A program made the position numbers and the translations under genes. From positions 1-12,685 of the forward strand of contig JBICIG010000021.1 in assembly GCA_043101605.1 (NCBI GenBank): DNA of 12,685 bases. The letters are read 5' to 3'. Below the pieces are notes generated by a model. The model did no database searches, was not told the origin of the DNA, and saw nothing but the letters and a program-made list of their open reading frames with translations. Positions 12,239 through 12,685 of the stretch are shown here, piece by piece. Positions within the stretch are counted from its first letter, which is position 1. Every line of letters begins with the position of its first letter. This DNA is from JBICIG01 sp043101605. GTDB taxonomy: Bacteria; Planctomycetota; Phycisphaerae; Phycisphaerales; UBA1924.

Positions 12239-12685
12239 ATGACGCACGCCCGACAAACCGCCGCACTCGCAGCCCCGGTCGCGCTCATCTCCGCCGCGCT
12301 CGCCGCCCCCGCGCTCGCCCAGCCCTACGACATCTCCTGGTCCACCATCGACGGCGGCGGCGCCATCAACTCCTCCGCCGGCTCCTACACCCTCTCGGGA
12401 ACCATCGGCCAGCCCGATGCCGCCGTCTCCTCCAGTGGCGCGTACACGCTCACCGGCGGCTTCTGGTCTCGCACCGACTCCGCCCCCGCATGCCGCGCCG
12501 ACCTCACCGGGTCGGCCGACCCCAACGATCCCTCCTACGGCCAGCCCGACGGCGTCGCCGACTCCGACGACTTCTTCTTCTACCTCGATGCATTCGTCAC
12601 CCAGGGCCTTTCCGTCTGCGATCTCACCGGCTCGAGCGATCCCAACGACCCCTCCTTCGACATCCCCAACGGCGTCTGCGACGGC
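12239..12685 (+). CDS. Small secreted protein with STIDGGG/GGFW domain and GC-type dockerin (G), cut by window end
   Basis: 149 codons are visible from ATG 12239, with CAGGAG eight bases upstream; the frame is open at the window edge. Residues 1-27 are a signal peptide (VALISAALAAPALA before QPYD). The mature body is only about 55 residues: SWSTIDGGGAINSSAG, YTLSGTIGQPDAAVSS and YTLTGGFW, a short beta-rich motif that I recognise from many planctomycete and other secreted proteins but whose function is not known. The dockerin starts at about residue 85 (CRADLTGSADPNDPSYG); its first acidic loop has Val in place of the first Asp, and the second half breaks off at VCDG. About 15 codons are expected beyond the window, probably ending in A-G-C. 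The protein would be little more than a signal peptide, a small domain and the dockerin. Confidence 0.9.
   Translation, partial: MTHARQTAALAAPVALISAALAAPALAQPYDISWSTIDGGGAINSSAGSYTLSGTIGQPDAAVSSSGAYTLTGGFWSRTDSAPACRADLTGSADPNDPSYGQPDGVADSDDFFFYLDAFVTQGLSVCDLTGSSDPNDPSFDIPNGVCDG

Larger units (their letters stand above)
12053..12270 (+). repeat. Direct repeat R2: dockerin end, terminator, promoter and start of gene G
   Basis: Second copy of the stretch at 7968-8186, offset by 4085 bases at its start. Here the reading frame continues into an intact gene G, whereas copy R1 leads into the relic. Upstream of 12053 the dockerin of F diverges sharply from those of D and E, so the identity begins in the middle of a codon run. 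Confidence 0.92.

Overview
The window looks like chromosomal DNA from a high-GC planctomycete, most likely of the Phycisphaerae. The lineage call is inferred from one feature: six of the seven substantial genes end in the same module of about 80 residues. It has two halves, each of the form C-x-ADLTG or CDLTG, then SSDPNDPS, PDG and an acidic DxDxDD-F-F-x-Y-L-D loop. Five of the six copies can be read to their ends or to the window edge, and all complete ones finish in A-G-C-G or A-G-C-N. This matches what I know as the 'GC-type dockerin' of Phycisphaerales secreted proteins. All six carriers begin with a signal peptide, so they are predicted to be exported.

Layout. Minus strand, left part: a PQQ-like beta-propeller protein (A, 1-1453, 3' end destroyed by a foldback), a repeat protein (B, 1607-3034), and a secreted metzincin-type zinc metalloprotease with an Ig-like domain (C, 3063-4865). 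C and B are 28 bases apart and look like one transcription unit. A divergent 231-base intergenic region follows. Plus strand, right part: dihydrolipoyl dehydrogenase (5097-6641, the only cytoplasmic housekeeping gene), dockerin protein D (6721-8025), a 19-codon chimeric gene relic (8155-8214), dockerin proteins E (8335-10188) and F (10371-12110), and a small dockerin protein G (from 12239, cut by the window end).

The most interesting signal is how the plus-strand cluster was assembled. The 3' ends of D and E are about 98% identical DNA over 258 bases, past the stop codon, although the bodies of the two proteins differ and E's body is clearly AT-richer. A second repeat of about 219 bases (end of dockerin, stop, terminator, promoter, ribosome site and first codons of the next gene) occurs after D and again after F. 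At its first copy the next gene is cut after about ten codons and joined in frame to the last codons of the dihydrolipoyl dehydrogenase gene. This scar fits a tandem duplication followed by gene replacement. It suggests that the dockerin tail and its flanks act as a recombination seam through which new secreted bodies are plugged onto a resident anchoring tag.

The first 275 bases are a near-perfect inverted repeat that cuts the dockerin of gene A in mid-codon run. This is best explained as a foldback or assembly artefact at a contig end. No tRNA, rRNA, CRISPR, transposase or integrase gene was seen.
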